Part shown: in pieces, positions 6,546-13,633 of the stretch
Layout of the letters: every line of letters starts with the position of its first letter
How positions within the stretch are numbered: position 1 is the stretch's first letter
Assembly (NCBI GenBank): GCA_934675165.1
Contig: CAKUPP010000024.1
Coordinates: forward strand, 1-15,122
Length of the DNA: 15,122 nt
Source: an uncultured Eubacteriales bacterium
GTDB taxonomy: Bacteria; Bacillota; Clostridia; Oscillospirales; Acutalibacteraceae
Reading direction: 5' to 3'
Translations under genes and position numbers: made by a program
The notes under the pieces: generated by a model
The model's database searches: none
What the model was told of the DNA's origin: nothing
Seen by the model: the letters and a program-made list of their open reading frames with translations, nothing else

Positions 6546-6588
6546 ATACTAAGTTGGAAGAATTTTTCAATTTAGTATTATTTTTTTT
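6546..6588 (+). terminator. Terminator-like hairpin abutting the spoVAD ribosome binding site
   Basis: A 14-bp stem (6546-6559 with 6565-6578, two G.U pairs) with a 5-nt GAATT loop is followed by TA and eight T (6581-6588). The spoVAD ribosome binding site begins at the very next base. No promoter can fit between this hairpin and spoVAD, so spoVAD mRNA must read through it or be made from RNA in which it does not form. Confidence 0.75.
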
Positions 6589-6601
6589 AAGGAGATAAAA
6601 T

Positions 6602-7615
6602 ATGGGTAAACGTATTGGAAAAAACACTATAAAATTTGAAAACAAACCGTCTATAATTAGCTATGCCTCAATCTGTGGAAAAAAAGAGTCAGAAGGCCCT
6701 CTTGGTAATCAATTTGACAAAATTTTTGAAGATACCACACTAAATGAAGATTCGTGGGAAAAAGCAGAAAGCAGACTTCAAACAGAAGCAGTTAACATTG
6801 CATTAGAAAAAGCAAAACTAACATCTCAAGATATTAACTATATCTTTGCAGGTGATTTACTCAACCAGTGCATGTCATCTTCTTTTGGGCTAAGAGAACT
6901 AGGCATACCATTTTTAGGGCAATTCGGTGCTTGTTCAACAATGGCTCAAACACTATTTTTAGCTTCTTGCACGGTAGAAGCCAACATTGCTGATTTTTCT
7001 GTTGCTGTAACATCTTCACACTACTGTGCTTCAGAAAGACAATTTAGATTTCCACTCCAATATGGAGGTCAACGCACACCTACAGCACAGTGGACAGTTA
7101 CCGGTTCAGGTGCATTAATAGTTGGAAAAAATCCTTCTGGCCCCATAGTAGACAAAGCTACCGTAGGCAAAATAGTAGATCTAGGCATTAAAGATGTAAA
7201 TAACATGGGTGCTGCAATGGCCCCAGCTGCTGCAAAAACACTTATTTCTTTTTTTGATGATACTAAAACTTCTCCAGAAAACTACGATATGATATTCTCT
7301 GGAGATTTAGGTGAAGTAGGTTCAAATTTATTAATACAACTGATGGAAAAAGAAAATATACCGTTAAAAAATAATTACCATGACTGCGGACTCCTGATGT
7401 ATAATAAAGAAAAACAAGATGTCCATGCAGGTGCCTCCGGATGTGGTTGCTCAGCATCAATACTGTGTTCTTACATTTTAAATCATATTAAAAACAAAAA
7501 ATGGAATAATGTACTGTTTATGGCTACCGGTGCCTTAATGTCCCCTACTTCATCACAACAAGGTGAAACTATCCCAGGCGTTGCACATCTTGTTAATATT
7601 ATTTCAAATAATTAA
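6602..7615 (+). CDS. spoVAD: Stage V sporulation protein AD (dipicolinic acid-binding, thiolase-fold)
   Basis: 337 residues, the usual full length. AAGGAG lies 7 nt before the ATG. Recognisable SpoVAD segments are FAGDLLNQCMSSSFGLRELG (82-101), FGACSTMAQTL (108-118, Cys at the thiolase nucleophile position 111), VTSSHYCASERQFRFPLQYG (136-155), AQWTVTGSGA (162-171), IFSGDLGEVGS, HAGASGCGCSA and FMATGALMSPTS. In Bacillus, SpoVAD is a peripheral protein of the SpoVA channel that binds Ca-dipicolinate for uptake into the forespore and is needed for its release at germination. The odd point is context: spoVAC and spoVAE normally flank it, but here it stands alone behind a small ORF and a hairpin, with a convergent unrelated gene after it. 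The rest of the channel must be coded elsewhere if the system works. Confidence 0.97.
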   Translation: MGKRIGKNTIKFENKPSIISYASICGKKESEGPLGNQFDKIFEDTTLNEDSWEKAESRLQTEAVNIALEKAKLTSQDINYIFAGDLLNQCMSSSFGLRELGIPFLGQFGACSTMAQTLFLASCTVEANIADFSVAVTSSHYCASERQFRFPLQYGGQRTPTAQWTVTGSGALIVGKNPSGPIVDKATVGKIVDLGIKDVNNMGAAMAPAAAKTLISFFDDTKTSPENYDMIFSGDLGEVGSNLLIQLMEKENIPLKNNYHDCGLLMYNKEKQDVHAGASGCGCSASILCSYILNHIKNKKWNNVLFMATGALMSPTSSQQGETIPGVAHLVNIISNN

Positions 7616-8058
7616 TTTCTAAAATTTAATTTTTTCTTTTTAACAACTCTACGACTGCAAGGAAGCTTAGCCGCTTGGCTTAGCGACAGATACTGTTGCT
7701 CATTTCCTTGCATTGAAATTTCAAATTGCCTACTACCTATACAAATTCCAACTGAACAAATAAATGATTTTATAGACGGCAAACAAATTATTGGCCCTAC
7801 AGAAATAAATTTTAAATCATTCACGTGACAAACTAAAAATCGTAGTATATCTTCATCAAAAGTTTTTGAATTTATCATCGCATTTATTAAATGTTTTTTG
7901 ACTAAATATTTATTGAGATTTTCGATATTAACAAAATCCGGTGTAAGGTCGTCATTAACTTCCACAACAGAAGTACCCAGACATGTAGTTATCAAAACAA
8001 AAAAAATACAAAACACACTTATAAATTTTTTCAAAATTTTAATACAATTAAATTTCAT
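7612..8058 (-). CDS. Small exported protein of unknown function
   Basis: 148 residues. AAGGAGG lies 6 nt before the ATG, one of the best ribosome binding sites here. Residues 1-29 are a signal peptide (KILKKFISVFCIFFVLITT core, then CLGTS). The LITTC is a loose lipobox, so a lipoprotein is possible. The mature part is about 115 residues with a Cys-containing hydrophobic stretch (FLVCHVND, VGPIICLPSIKSFICSVGIC) and a basic end (RRVVKKKK). I do not recognise a family. Its stop codon overlaps that of spoVAD in the shared TTAA at 7612-7615, so the two convergent messages must overlap. It lies 78 bp after the dus gene and has its own likely promoter. Its small, exported, orphan nature resembles the genes at 3590-5978. 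Confidence 0.75.
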   Translation of the reverse strand: MKFNCIKILKKFISVFCIFFVLITTCLGTSVVEVNDDLTPDFVNIENLNKYLVKKHLINAMINSKTFDEDILRFLVCHVNDLKFISVGPIICLPSIKSFICSVGICIGSRQFEISMQGNEQQYLSLSQAAKLPCSRRVVKKKKLNFRN

Positions 8059-8077
8059 ATCGCGCCTCCTTCATGCA

Positions 8078-8107
8078 ATAATAACATATTATACCGCAAA
8101 AAGTCAA
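8078..8107 (-). promoter_or_regulatory. Probable sigma-A promoter of the 148-aa exported protein gene
   Basis: On the minus strand, TTGACT (8107-8102), an 18-nt spacer and TATTAT (8083-8078) precede a start of transcription just before the ribosome binding site. A perfect TATAAT (8093-8088) overlaps the spacer but has no good -35. Confidence 0.5.
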
Positions 8108-8136
8108 CGCGATTATAAAATTTACACAATTATTTA

Positions 8137-9075
8137 TTAGTTGCATTCACTTAATATATTTATCATTTCTTTTTTTGTACAACAATTAAATAGTCGCGCT
8201 CTAACCTTTGCAGCATCAGGAAAATCTCGAATATAACATGCCATATGTTTTCGCGCCTCTTTAACTCCGACCAATTCTCCCTTATACTCACAAATTTTTT
8301 CTAAATGTAAAATCATAATCTTTTGTTTTTCTTTCCAAGAAATATTTTTACAAACATTTTTATTTATCTCAGAAAAAATCCAGGGATTTCCCATAGAGGC
8401 ACGACCAACCGCTACCATGTCACATCCCGTAAATTCCAACATATAATTTGCAGATTTCAAAGAATCAACATCTCCATTACCAATAATCGGAACTTTCACA
8501 CTTTCTTTAACCGCTTTTATAATATTCAAATCACATTTCCCAGAATACCCCTGCTCCCGAGTACGTCCATGAACAGTAATAGCACTTGCACCAAATTGCT
8601 CACATGTAGTTGCCACATCAACAGCGTTTTTGTTATTTTCATCCCACCCAGCTCTTATTTTCACAGTAATCGGAACTTTAGAAGCACGAACGGCAGCATC
8701 CACAATTTCTCCACAAAGTAATGGATCTTTCATTAAATATGATCCAGATTTTTCTTTTACTATTTTTTTTGCAGGACACCCCATGTTTATATCAATCATC
8801 TCTGCATCTTGATCATTTAACAAATAAATAGCTTTCTCAAAATCTTCTGGACAATTTCCAAAAAGTTGAATCGCAAACGGCCTTTCTATATTTGAGTGAT
8901 TCGTCAAATAATAAGTTTTTTCACTTTTATAAATTAAGCCCTTAACACTAACCATTTCGCTTGTAAAATACGATGCACCCAAAAGTGAACAAATTTCTCT
9001 AAATGCACGATCTGTAACACCTGCCATAGGCGCAAGAGAAGCTCTGCCTTTTATTTCAATATTACTTATTTTCAT
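8137..9075 (-). CDS. dus: tRNA-dihydrouridine synthase, DusB type
   Basis: 312 residues, a normal length. It reduces uridine to dihydrouridine in tRNA D-loops using FMN and NAD(P)H, in the cytoplasm. Visible motifs in family order are LAPMAGVTDRAFR (14-26, FMN-binding start), IDINMGCPAKKIVK (95-107) with catalytic Cys100, KIRAGWDE (139-146), ITVHGRTREQ (166-175), PIIGNGDV (196-203) and VGRASMGNPWIF (223-234). The C-terminal helical domain is present (HLEKICEYKGELVGVKEARKHM, split by loops). GAAGGAAC lies about 9 nt before the ATG. The gene is divergent from alanine racemase with a 120-bp gap. No clear terminator lies in the 78 bp before the next minus-strand gene, so some readthrough into it is likely. 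Confidence 0.95.
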   Translation of the reverse strand: MKISNIEIKGRASLAPMAGVTDRAFREICSLLGASYFTSEMVSVKGLIYKSEKTYYLTNHSNIERPFAIQLFGNCPEDFEKAIYLLNDQDAEMIDINMGCPAKKIVKEKSGSYLMKDPLLCGEIVDAAVRASKVPITVKIRAGWDENNKNAVDVATTCEQFGASAITVHGRTREQGYSGKCDLNIIKAVKESVKVPIIGNGDVDSLKSANYMLEFTGCDMVAVGRASMGNPWIFSEINKNVCKNISWKEKQKIMILHLEKICEYKGELVGVKEARKHMACYIRDFPDAAKVRARLFNCCTKKEMINILSECN

Positions 9076-9195
9076 AATTTATTTGTTCCTTCAAAAAATA
9101 TTTTTTATATAAACTTGTAAATACTATTCTAACACACATCAATTTGTGATATAACATATTATATAAATTTTTTTAGGTAGGCGATTTGTAATACT

Positions 9196-10392
9196 ATGAA
9201 AATAAATTTTACTGAAAATTTTTTTAAGAGAACATGGGCTCAAATTAATTTAGATTGCATTGATTACAACTTTAAAAGTATAAAATCCAAACTCAAAAAA
9301 GATACCAAAATACTATGCGTACTAAAAGCGGACGCTTACGGGCACGGAGCAGAATTTCTTGTAAAAGAATATGAAAGATTAGGAGCTGATTACTTTGGTG
9401 TTTCAAATATTGATGAAGCACTACAATTAAGGAAAAGTGGTGCAACTAAACCTATTCTTATTTTTGGATATACTCCCCCAGAAATGGCACCAATAATGTC
9501 TTGCCATAACATATCTCAAGCAGTATTTTCAATAAGGTACGCAAAAGAATTAGAAGAAATTTGTATAAAAAAAGGTATAACACTAAGCATACATATAAAG
9601 ATAGACAGTGGAATGAGTAGAATAGGATTTTTTTGCCAAAACAAACAAGGGTTAGACGAATCTGAATCCGAAATATTTGCCATAAGTAGAATGAGATCTC
9701 TCAGACTTGATGGTATATTTACGCATTTTTCCGTTTCAGATGATATTACTCAAAATAAAAAATACACACTTTTTCAATACAAAAATTTCATAGAAATAAT
9801 AAATCGATTAAAAAATCTAGGTATAGATATTCCTCTTAAACATTGCTGCAACAGCGGTGCTATTTTGAATTTTCCAGAAATGCAACTCGATATGGTAAGA
9901 GCTGGTGTGATTTTGTATGGCCTATACCCTTCAGCTGAAACAAAAAATAAAATTCACTTAAAACCCACCATGGAACTTAAATCAGTTATTTCTCAAATTA
10001 AAACTGTACCTGCAAACACAAGTTTAAGCTACGGCAGAAAATTTATTTCCGACAAAGAAATGAAAATTGCTTCTGTAACCATTGGTTATGCCGACGGATA
10101 TTCTCTTAAATTTTCGGGAAATTCCGAAGTGCTTGTCTGTGGTAAAAGAGCACCTGTGCTAGGAAGAGTTTGCATGGATCAACTCATGATTGATGTTTCT
10201 GATATAGAAGATGCACATGAAAAATCTGAGGTTACAATTTTCGGAAAAAGCAAAGACGCGTTTTTATCTGTTGATGAACTTGCCGAAAAAATCGGTACCA
10301 TAAATTATGAAATTGTATGTTTGATAGGGAAAAGAGTTCCCAGAATTTACTCCAGAGGTAATGCAATTGAAGGTAAAGTAATATACCTATAA
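9196..10392 (+). CDS. alr: Alanine racemase (PLP-dependent)
   Basis: 398 residues, complete. It interconverts L- and D-alanine for peptidoglycan. The N-terminal barrel carries VLKADAYGHGA (42-52) with the PLP lysine at 44. HIKIDSGMSRIGF (133-145), THFSVSDD (176-183), CCNSGAILNFP (217-227) and MVRAGVILYGLYP (233-245) follow. The C-terminal domain carries SYGRKF with the second catalytic base Tyr279, IGYADGYS (296-303) and RVCMDQLMIDV (324-334). The start is the first ATG; only a weak AGGTAGGCG lies upstream, rather far (about 13 nt), so translation may be modest. In spore formers a second racemase can sit on spores and damp alanine-triggered germination; the nearby spore genes allow that idea but do not show it. 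Confidence 0.97.
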   Translation: MKINFTENFFKRTWAQINLDCIDYNFKSIKSKLKKDTKILCVLKADAYGHGAEFLVKEYERLGADYFGVSNIDEALQLRKSGATKPILIFGYTPPEMAPIMSCHNISQAVFSIRYAKELEEICIKKGITLSIHIKIDSGMSRIGFFCQNKQGLDESESEIFAISRMRSLRLDGIFTHFSVSDDITQNKKYTLFQYKNFIEIINRLKNLGIDIPLKHCCNSGAILNFPEMQLDMVRAGVILYGLYPSAETKNKIHLKPTMELKSVISQIKTVPANTSLSYGRKFISDKEMKIASVTIGYADGYSLKFSGNSEVLVCGKRAPVLGRVCMDQLMIDVSDIEDAHEKSEVTIFGKSKDAFLSVDELAEKIGTINYEIVCLIGKRVPRIYSRGNAIEGKVIYL

Positions 10393-10439
10393 AATCTACT
10401 ACCACATATAGTCGCAAACAAGTTAAATATAATATGTTT

Positions 10440-10477
10440 AAAGCGTGCAAGTTTTAAACTTACTTCGCGTGCTTTTT
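10440..10477 (+). terminator. Terminator of alanine racemase
   Basis: AAAGCGTGC (10440-10448) pairs with GCGTGCTTT (10467-10475) with two wobble pairs, and an inner AAGTTT/AAACTT pair can stack on it. The stem runs into TTTTT ending at 10477. It lies 48 nt after the stop. Confidence 0.75.
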
Positions 10478-10487
10478 CGATTAAAAC

Positions 10488-10522
10488 AAACAGCCGTAAC
10501 ATTTTTAGTGATACGGCTGTTT
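10488..10522 (-). terminator. Terminator of the spoVM unit
   Basis: A perfect 11-bp stem, AAACAGCCGTA (10488-10498) with TACGGCTGTTT (10512-10522), has a 13-nt loop. On the minus strand it is followed by TTTGTTTTAATC, a T-rich tail, and it lies 10 nt after the stop at 10533. It stands tail to tail with the alr terminator. Confidence 0.8.
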
Positions 10523-10532
10523 AAAAATAAAT

Positions 10533-10616
10533 TTAATTTTTTTCTTTTTTTATTCCAAATATTTTTCTCAGTAAAAAGCTTACTGCGCCCGGACTTTTTA
10601 TTACAACAACTTTCAT
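10533..10616 (-). CDS. spoVM: Stage V sporulation protein M (27 aa, amphipathic helix)
   Basis: A 27-codon ORF, ATG 10616 to TAA 10533, too short for most gene finders. It begins MKVVVIKSPG and continues AVSFLLRKIFGIKK before a charged end. Against the 26-residue Bacillus subtilis SpoVM recalled from memory, I count identities at M1, K2, I6, K7, P9, R17 and G21, with conservative changes elsewhere. Pro9, Ile6 and Arg17 are positions I recall as important. SpoVM is a membrane-surface peptide that recognises the positive curvature of the forespore outer membrane and recruits SpoIVA to start coat assembly. A run of six G ends 7 nt before the ATG, a fair ribosome binding site. It lies 23 nt after a small membrane protein gene and just before a terminator, so it is the last gene of a short unit. 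Confidence 0.82.
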   Translation of the reverse strand: MKVVVIKSPGAVSFLLRKIFGIKKEKN

Positions 10617-10639
10617 ATCAATACCCCCCATTATCAGAA

Positions 10640-10783
10640 TCAACATTTTATCAGTGCTATGGCTAATATAACAATTATTACAGATATAACAACTATAATC
10701 AGAGATTCAGGAAATAAAAACGAAAGTGTAAGCCCCAGCCCAAACGCAAGCGCCAAAATACCTTGTTGCTTGTAACCGCACAT
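10640..10783 (-). CDS. Small two-helix membrane protein upstream of spoVM
   Basis: 47 residues from ATG 10783, which has GGCGGTG 6 nt upstream. A longer form (63 aa) from TTG 10831, with AGAGAAG before it, is also possible. The protein begins MCGYKQQGILALAFGLGL and has two hydrophobic helices, about residues 9-24 and 28-45, ending IALIKC. I do not know a named family. The 23-nt gap to spoVM and the shared terminator suggest cotranscription, so a sporulation role is a reasonable guess only. Confidence 0.6.
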   Translation of the reverse strand: MCGYKQQGILALAFGLGLTLSFLFPESLIIVVISVIIVILAIALIKC

Positions 10784-11296
10784 AAATTTCACCGCCGTCC
10801 GTACTAAAGCTTCGTGACTAAAGCTTAACAATTTAAACTTCTCTTTTATATATTATATACATCTGGAAGAAAAATGTTATTAGTACCAAAATACAAAGCA
10901 CTTTATAAAATGAGAATTTACGCCAAAACAACAATTATTTATGTCTTTACAATTCAGGAAATTGATGAAAGTAGTAGAATTTGCAAAAATTTTAGATATC
11001 GATGTTTTAAGTATTTCTGGATATATAAAAAAAATTTGAAACCAAATTAAAAAAATCATGAAATACTGTTTTTAAATTAATTTTTTTTACAATTTTTTCT
11101 GAAAAAACCAAGTAAATATCCAGCAAAACTTCAAAAATCGTCCTTATAAACTTCTAAAACATAAAATAACTCTAAAACATGTGTTTAATTCCCGCAGACT
11201 CTGACAACATCTTACTACCATGATCAAATATAATTATTTTAGAATTATATTTTGAAATAATCATTCAAAATAATCGTTTCAAATTTTAAACAAAAG
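10784..11296. other. Intergenic region before spoIIE
   Basis: About 510 bp between the minus-strand spoVM unit and spoIIE. Near 10841-10870 the minus strand has GTATATAATATATAAAAG, which may hold the promoter of the spoVM unit, without a clear -35. The likely spoIIE promoter is at 11201-11234. A 32-codon ORF at 10941-11039 (MSLQFRKLMKVVEFAKILDI and on) has no good ribosome binding site for its ATG and is not called. The remainder is AT-rich without visible structure. Confidence 0.5.
11200..11234 (+). promoter_or_regulatory. Candidate Spo0A-type promoter of spoIIE with 22-bp spacer
   Basis: CTGACA (11201-11206) and a perfect TATAAT (11229-11234) are 22 bp apart, too far for an ordinary sigma-A promoter. 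The Spo0A-activated promoters of spoIIE and spoIIG in Bacillus subtilis are known for 21-22 bp spacers. The reverse strand over the -35 reads GTTGTCAGA, 7 of 9 to the Spo0A box TTTGTCRAA. It lies about 75 nt before the spoIIE start. Confidence 0.45.
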
Positions 11297-11308
11297 GTGG
11301 AAAAGAAG

Positions 11309-13621
11309 TTGAAAAGTGCAGTTTTAAATGCAAAAGAAAAATTACTAAATTCAGCAAAAAACTATTCTATTAAATTATTATTTACTAAAATGATGTATCT
11401 AATTTCCGGAATTTTAATATCAAGAGGAATGATTTTTGGACGTTACTACCCTTTCGGATTATCTCTTTCAGCATCTGTACCCGGGAAACTTATTGCTCCA
11501 ACATTAATAGGTGCAACAATAGGCTACCTTTTTCCTTTAAACTTAGCCCCTGCAGCACGTTACATATCAACAATAATAGCTATTGCAGCGGTTAGATGGA
11601 CATTAAGTGATTTATCTAAAATTAAAAAACATATTTTATACACACCATTAATTGTATTTTCCTCTTCGTTTGTCACTGGACTTGCTATGGACCTTGCATA
11701 TGGAATTGATATGAGTGATATTTCAATCAGCATCATTGAAGCACTCATAGCGGGAATTGCCGCTTACTTTTTTGATACCACATTCAAAGTAATATTAAAT
11801 AAAAAAATATACTCACTCTCTCACAAAGAATTTGCATGTATTGCAGTTAGTATTAGCATTGCTGTTTTCTCTCTTTCAGAAATAACTATATCCGGTATTT
11901 CTGTAGGAAAAATTCTTGCAATAACTATAATTTTAATTTTTTCACATACACTTGGAACACTAGGAGGAGCAGTTTGCGGTATTGCTTCTGGAGTAATATT
12001 TAGTCTCCCGTCATTTGGACAAACATATATGTCAGGCTCTTACGCTCTTTCAGGAATGATATGTGGAATGATGAATTCATTTGGAAAACTTGGTATTTGC
12101 GCTCTTTTCTTAGTAACAAATATGTTCATGTCTTTTAAGTCCGGTGATTCATCTCAAATGATAATTGGTGCGTACGAAACCTTAATTGCAACTGCAATTT
12201 TTTTATTAATACCGGATTCAATACTAAATAAAATAAAACTTCTTTCTCCCCTTTTTTATCCCAAAAACGAATCGAAAGCTTTCAAAAATTTTATATCACA
12301 AAAACTCCAATTTATTTCTAAATCGATCGAATCTGTACCACAAATAGTAAATAAAACATCAGAAAAATTTTTTCCAAATCAAAAAATCAATACAAAAGAT
12401 TATTGTGTAGAATCTGTATATAAGCAGTGCCTCAAATGTGGATTGCATAAATTTTGTTGGAATCAAAACTTTACCAATACTCGTGCTGATATAAATTTTA
12501 TATTCGAAAAATTATCAAATAATAAAAAAATATATTCAGATAACTGTAGTAATGAATTTTTAAATAAATGTTGTAAAAAAGAAATGGTAATCCAAACAAT
12601 TGACTCTGCTTTAAAAGATTTTACAAAACAACAAACAGCTAAAATTCAACTAGAAGAGTTTAAAAAACTTAGTTTAGAACAATTCGGTGCAGTAAATTCT
12701 ATATTAAATGATCTTTCAGATGAAATATATAAATGTCAGAACCTGGATGAAAAATTAGCTGCAAGAATTCAACACAGTAAAAAAATCCCCATAGAAATTG
12801 AGGAAGTCTATTGTTTTGAAAATAAAATTCACAAATTATTCATAGAAATAAAAACACCAAATTTTCCTAACAACAACACTGCTACAAAAATTTCAAAAGA
12901 AGTTTCTACGCTATGCGGAAGAAAAATGGGAGAAATATCTATCACCAATTTTGGTAACAAATATAAAGTCAATCTATCAGAAACAAAAAAATTTTATATA
13001 CATATAGGTGTAAGTCAACATGCATGTAATAACGCCAAATTGTGTGGAGACAGTTGCTGCTATTTTGAAGATGGCAGAGGTAATTTTAATGTTATACTTA
13101 GTGATGGAATGGGTACGGGAGGAAAAGCTGCCGCTCAAGGAATGATGTCTACTGAACTTATGAAAAATTTTATGAAATCAGGTATAGGAACCGAAGGCTC
13201 GCTTAAATTCGTAAATTCAGCACTCCTGATGAATTCAAATGACGAATTTTTATCAACGATGGACGCATTGTCAATCGACTTATATACTGGCGATGCTCAT
13301 TTCTTAAAAGCAGGTGCACCTCCTACCTTTATTTTAAGAGAAGGGAAAATCACAACATTAAATTTTGAGTCTCTTCCAATAGGAATATTAAGCACAGCGT
13401 CTTTTTCAAACAAATTTTTTAAACTAAAAAATGGTGACATAATTCTGATGGTATCTGATGGAGCAACAGATATCGGGAGTGAATGGATAACTCATATTTT
13501 ATCTGAACAAACATACACATCTCCAAAAGGACTTGCAGATATGGTCGTTAAAGCCGCCACTATGCTAAGGAATCAAACTCACGATGATGATATAAGCGCT
13601 ATAGCCATGACTGTTTCTTAA
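11309..13621 (+). CDS. spoIIE: Stage II sporulation protein E (membrane PP2C-type phosphatase)
   Basis: I choose TTG 11309 (770 aa): AAAGGTGG (11293-11300) lies 8 nt upstream. A GTG at 11297 (774 aa) overlaps that site and has none of its own. SpoIIE dephosphorylates SpoIIAA to free sigma-F in the forespore and acts at the polar septum. About the first 320 residues hold roughly ten hydrophobic helices. A central domain follows with the clostridial Cys cluster (YKQCLKCGLHKFCW). The C-terminal 215 residues are a PP2C domain with CGDSCCYFEDG, VILSDGMGTGGKAA, STMDALSIDLYTGDA, LKAGAPPTFI, MVSDGATDIGSEW and the final THDDDISAIAM. Metal-binding aspartates of the family are all present, so it should be active. 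It is alone on its strand, with 12 bp to the convergent symporter gene and no hairpin between them. Confidence 0.97.
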   Translation: MKSAVLNAKEKLLNSAKNYSIKLLFTKMMYLISGILISRGMIFGRYYPFGLSLSASVPGKLIAPTLIGATIGYLFPLNLAPAARYISTIIAIAAVRWTLSDLSKIKKHILYTPLIVFSSSFVTGLAMDLAYGIDMSDISISIIEALIAGIAAYFFDTTFKVILNKKIYSLSHKEFACIAVSISIAVFSLSEITISGISVGKILAITIILIFSHTLGTLGGAVCGIASGVIFSLPSFGQTYMSGSYALSGMICGMMNSFGKLGICALFLVTNMFMSFKSGDSSQMIIGAYETLIATAIFLLIPDSILNKIKLLSPLFYPKNESKAFKNFISQKLQFISKSIESVPQIVNKTSEKFFPNQKINTKDYCVESVYKQCLKCGLHKFCWNQNFTNTRADINFIFEKLSNNKKIYSDNCSNEFLNKCCKKEMVIQTIDSALKDFTKQQTAKIQLEEFKKLSLEQFGAVNSILNDLSDEIYKCQNLDEKLAARIQHSKKIPIEIEEVYCFENKIHKLFIEIKTPNFPNNNTATKISKEVSTLCGRKMGEISITNFGNKYKVNLSETKKFYIHIGVSQHACNNAKLCGDSCCYFEDGRGNFNVILSDGMGTGGKAAAQGMMSTELMKNFMKSGIGTEGSLKFVNSALLMNSNDEFLSTMDALSIDLYTGDAHFLKAGAPPTFILREGKITTLNFESLPIGILSTASFSNKFFKLKNGDIILMVSDGATDIGSEWITHILSEQTYTSPKGLADMVVKAATMLRNQTHDDDISAIAMTVS

Positions 13622-13633
13622 AAAATCAAATCA

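Noticed and set aside
6398..6598. 66-codon plus-strand ORF just before spoVAD
   Set aside because: It starts at a TTG inside the better-supported 54-codon ORF, has no ribosome binding site, and runs through the terminator hairpin into the spoVAD ribosome binding site.
6361..6598. Decayed spoVAC remnant upstream of spoVAD
   Set aside because: No frame shows the membrane helices or Gly-rich segments of SpoVAC. Position alone suggested it.
8323..8721. Plus-strand ORFs inside the dus gene
   Set aside because: Shadow frames opposite a gene with complete catalytic motifs; low-complexity Asn/Ile/Phe content and no ribosome binding sites.
10941..11039. 32-codon ORF resembling part of a helix-turn-helix protein
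   Set aside because: Too short, no ribosome binding site for its ATG, and no promoter or terminator around it. It is consistent with chance in AT-rich DNA.
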